This document shows positions 5,948 through 7,400 of a stretch of 7,400 nucleotides of DNA, piece by piece (position 1 is the stretch's first letter; every line of letters starts with the position of its first letter). Source of the DNA: JAVXAN01 sp036660495 (GTDB lineage Bacteria > Bacillota_I > Bacilli_A > RF39 > UBA660); contig JAVXAN010000034.1 in the NCBI GenBank assembly GCA_036660495.1, positions 1-7,400 on the forward strand, written 5' to 3'. Position numbers and translations under genes: made by a program. Under the pieces are notes generated by a model. The model was not told where the DNA came from and made no database searches. It worked only from the letters and a program-made list of their open reading frames with translations.

Positions 5948-6731
5948 AAATGAACGTAAATTATACCTAAAAAGTATAAAAACAAAACATTTTAAAGTGT
6001 TAACGTGGCAACTTATAATATTAGTATCTTTTCTAATTATTTGGCAACTTTTAGCGGATAAAAACGTCATAAATACGTTTTTATGTTCTAGTCCTAAAAT
6101 GATTTTAAAAACAATCATTGATTTATATACAGCTAACGGTTTATTAATACATATATGGGTAACGTTAAAAGAAATATTAGTAAGTTTTACTCTTGGAACT
6201 TTAATTGGCGTAATAAGTGCAGCTATATTATGGTATTTTCCATTTTTATCTAAGGTACTAGACCCATATCTAACAATTATTAATAGTCTTCCAAAAGTGG
6301 CTCTTGGTCCAATAATTATCATTTGGGCTGGTGCCAATGGAAATTCAATTATATTAATGGCATTATTAATCTCTACGATATCAACAATATTAGCTGTTTA
6401 TAATGGTTTTAATACTACCAATAAAAACAGTATTAAACTTTTTAAAAGCTTTCATGCTAATAGATTACAAATTTTTTCGGGAGTAGTATTCCCATCAAAT
6501 ATAAACACAATAATAAGTACTTTAAAAATAAATTTAAGCATGACTTTTGTTGGGGTTATTATGGGAGAATTATTAGTTTCAAAAGAAGGTATAGGATATT
6601 TAATAAATTATGGATCTCAAGTGTTTAATACTAATTTAGTTATATCTGGAGTAATAATTCTTTGTTTGTTAACAAGTGTTTTATACTTTTTAATACTACT
6701 TATTGAAAATAAAGTAAAAAGAGAATGGTAA
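5937..6731 (+). CDS. ABC transporter permease, BPD_transp_1 (SsuC/ThiX-like), 264 aa
   Basis: This is the membrane channel of the importer, probably a homodimer. About six hydrophobic helices are visible (roughly 22-40, 78-100, 105-130, 135-155, 195-213 and 235-257). The cytoplasmic coupling (EAA) loop is at about 166-186 (IKLFKSFHANRLQIFSGVVFP). It is divergent: the EAA triplet reads KLF, and the normally conserved glycine is His173, although the surrounding ANRLQIF and the final Pro are kept. The block from STLKINLSMTFVGVIMGELL (194-213) through EGIGYLI is typical of this permease class. The ATG at 5937 lies inside the end of the ATPase gene, with GGGGGAT (5919-5925) 11 bases upstream, a longish spacing. 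It is the last gene of the operon and is followed by a terminator. Confidence 0.93.
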   Translation: MNAENERKLYLKSIKTKHFKVLTWQLIILVSFLIIWQLLADKNVINTFLCSSPKMILKTIIDLYTANGLLIHIWVTLKEILVSFTLGTLIGVISAAILWYFPFLSKVLDPYLTIINSLPKVALGPIIIIWAGANGNSIILMALLISTISTILAVYNGFNTTNKNSIKLFKSFHANRLQIFSGVVFPSNINTIISTLKINLSMTFVGVIMGELLVSKEGIGYLINYGSQVFNTNLVISGVIILCLLTSVLYFLILLIENKVKREW

Positions 6732-6735
6732 AAAT

Positions 6736-6765
6736 AAAAGAGGCTGGATTATTCCAGTCTCTTTT
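6736..6765. terminator. Bidirectional terminator between the permease gene and the unknown minus-strand gene
   Basis: A 12-bp stem (AAAAGAGGCTGG 6736-6747 with CCAGTCTCTTTT 6754-6765) has one G-T wobble and a 6-base ATTATT loop. It begins four bases after the permease stop. On the plus strand the run of Ts lies within the stem. On the minus strand TTTTATTTTTA follows, a better U-tract. The last codons and the stop (6751-6749) of the minus-strand gene lie inside the hairpin, so its C-terminal KRLE is encoded by the stem. Confidence 0.85.
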
Positions 6766-7400
6766 GATATGAAGTTTTCTTACTACTAATTAAGATTTTT
6801 TCAATTTGTATAGAATATGTTTTACTAATTAAAGTTACCATATCTAAATCTGATTCATCAAAGTATACAACACTTTTAGGTACAATATACCTACTATCCA
6901 GTATAATTTCGTTATGTTTAGATAAATAATGATTATTACTATTATCAAACACTTGAATAGGAGTTATTAATGGTGTTGCTAAATTATAAGAATTTACAAG
7001 CTTATCATTTATAGTTTTTCCAATAGTATAAAGAGAAGTCTTGCTACTGTCTTCTATTACCGTTGCTGCATCCTTTTCACAAGCACCTAAAAATGAATCA
7101 ATTGTAATATCATATTTAATACCATATCTAGAATTACAAAACCTTAAATTTAAATCATTTAAAAACGTTACCGATATAATTGGCGGAGTATTGCCTAGTT
7201 TATCTGTCTTAAACCATGAAATATAATCAAACCCATTTGTATTTTCTTGTTGCCAACTTCTATAACATAGGGGTTTTAATTTTATCTCTAATTCAAGTAG
7301 CTTTTCTAATCCTATAATGTCTATTTTTCTTTCTTTTCCAATTTTATGAAATTCAGCATCAAACAATTTGCTAGACTCTTTTAAAACTTGCTTTTCCTTA
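6749..7400 (-). CDS. Unrecognised protein, 3' part of a gene leaving the window
   Basis: The minus-strand frame is open from the window edge (first full codon at 7399) to TAA at 6749, giving about 216 residues. A TTG at 7366 could be taken as a start, but no ribosome binding site is evident there and the frame continues upstream (KEKQVLKESSK precedes it). The true start is probably outside the window. The visible part looks soluble, with no signal peptide or membrane helix. The first ~35 residues are charged and probably helical. The rest alternates short hydrophobic segments suggestive of a mixed alpha/beta or beta-rich domain, with aromatic-rich SWQQENTNGFDYISWF near the start and VPKSVVYFDESDLDMVTL near the end. 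I recognise no catalytic motif and name no function. It does not appear to belong to the transporter operon. Confidence 0.75.
   Translation of the reverse strand, partial: KEKQVLKESSKLFDAEFHKIGKERKIDIIGLEKLLELEIKLKPLCYRSWQQENTNGFDYISWFKTDKLGNTPPIISVTFLNDLNLRFCNSRYGIKYDITIDSFLGACEKDAATVIEDSSKTSLYTIGKTINDKLVNSYNLATPLITPIQVFDNSNNHYLSKHNEIILDSRYIVPKSVVYFDESDLDMVTLISKTYSIQIEKILISSKKTSYQKRLE

Noticed and set aside
4800..6200. Frequent ACGT tetranucleotides in the transporter genes
   Set aside because: They often arise where a His, Tyr, Asp or Asn codon ending in C precedes a Val codon, but counter-examples (GAT GTT, AAT GTT) are present. My rough count for the window is not far above expectation from base composition, so I do not claim a motif.
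5912..6337. Minus-strand 141-codon open frame opposite the permease gene
   Set aside because: The permease frame carries a recognisable domain. The antisense frame has no ribosome binding site and no motif.
1..7400. Mycoplasma-type code (TGA as Trp)
   Set aside because: All full-length recognised proteins are intact with TGA as stop and use TGG for Trp, including conserved Trp positions in PcrA and the ATPase.
1..7400. Mobile elements, CRISPR arrays, tRNA or rRNA genes
   Set aside because: No transposase or integrase frame, no regularly spaced direct repeats, and no tRNA-like or rRNA-like sequence was seen on either strand.

Overview
This window looks like chromosomal DNA from a low-GC, AT-rich Gram-positive lineage (Bacillota or a Mollicutes-related gut group such as RF39 or Erysipelotrichales). 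The evidence is base composition (well under 30% GC by eye), strong AGGAGG-type ribosome binding sites, a PcrA-type helicase with a Firmicute-style C-terminal domain, and a short clostridial-type ferredoxin. Tryptophan is TGG in every frame, no plausible gene is interrupted by TGA, and TGA is used once as a stop. This argues for the standard bacterial code rather than the Mycoplasma code. Genus cannot be assigned from the sequence alone.

Layout, left to right. At 1-49 (minus strand) is the possible start of a gene that runs off the window. At 97-870 (minus) is a tail-anchored protein of unknown function. It is divergent from a 64-residue single-cluster ferredoxin (987-1181, plus), which has a near-consensus promoter. 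The ferredoxin converges on a two-gene minus-strand operon, pcrA (4021-1931) followed by rluB (1931-1212). The two genes overlap by one base (TAATG), and the operon shares a perfect 12-bp hairpin terminator with the ferredoxin. A 181-bp divergent gap (4022-4202) separates pcrA from a plus-strand operon of three tightly coupled ABC transporter genes: substrate-binding protein, ATPase and permease (4203-6731). These belong to the nitrate/sulfonate/taurine/thiamine-precursor (NMT1/SsuA/ThiY-like) class. A bidirectional terminator then separates them from the 3' part of an unrecognised minus-strand gene (6749 to the window edge).

How the genes work together. pcrA-rluB is a housekeeping unit (DNA repair and transcription-conflict helicase, 23S rRNA pseudouridylation). 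The ferredoxin is a stand-alone electron carrier. The ABC operon is a complete importer for a small solute whose identity cannot be read from sequence. No TPP or other recognisable riboswitch lies upstream, but the divergent gap carries a 9-bp dyad and an 11-bp element repeated in inverted orientation at the putative -10 position of both promoters.

I found no mobile element, CRISPR array, RNA gene or clear undescribed system. The most open items are the two unidentified proteins, the transporter's substrate, and the symmetric divergent promoter region.
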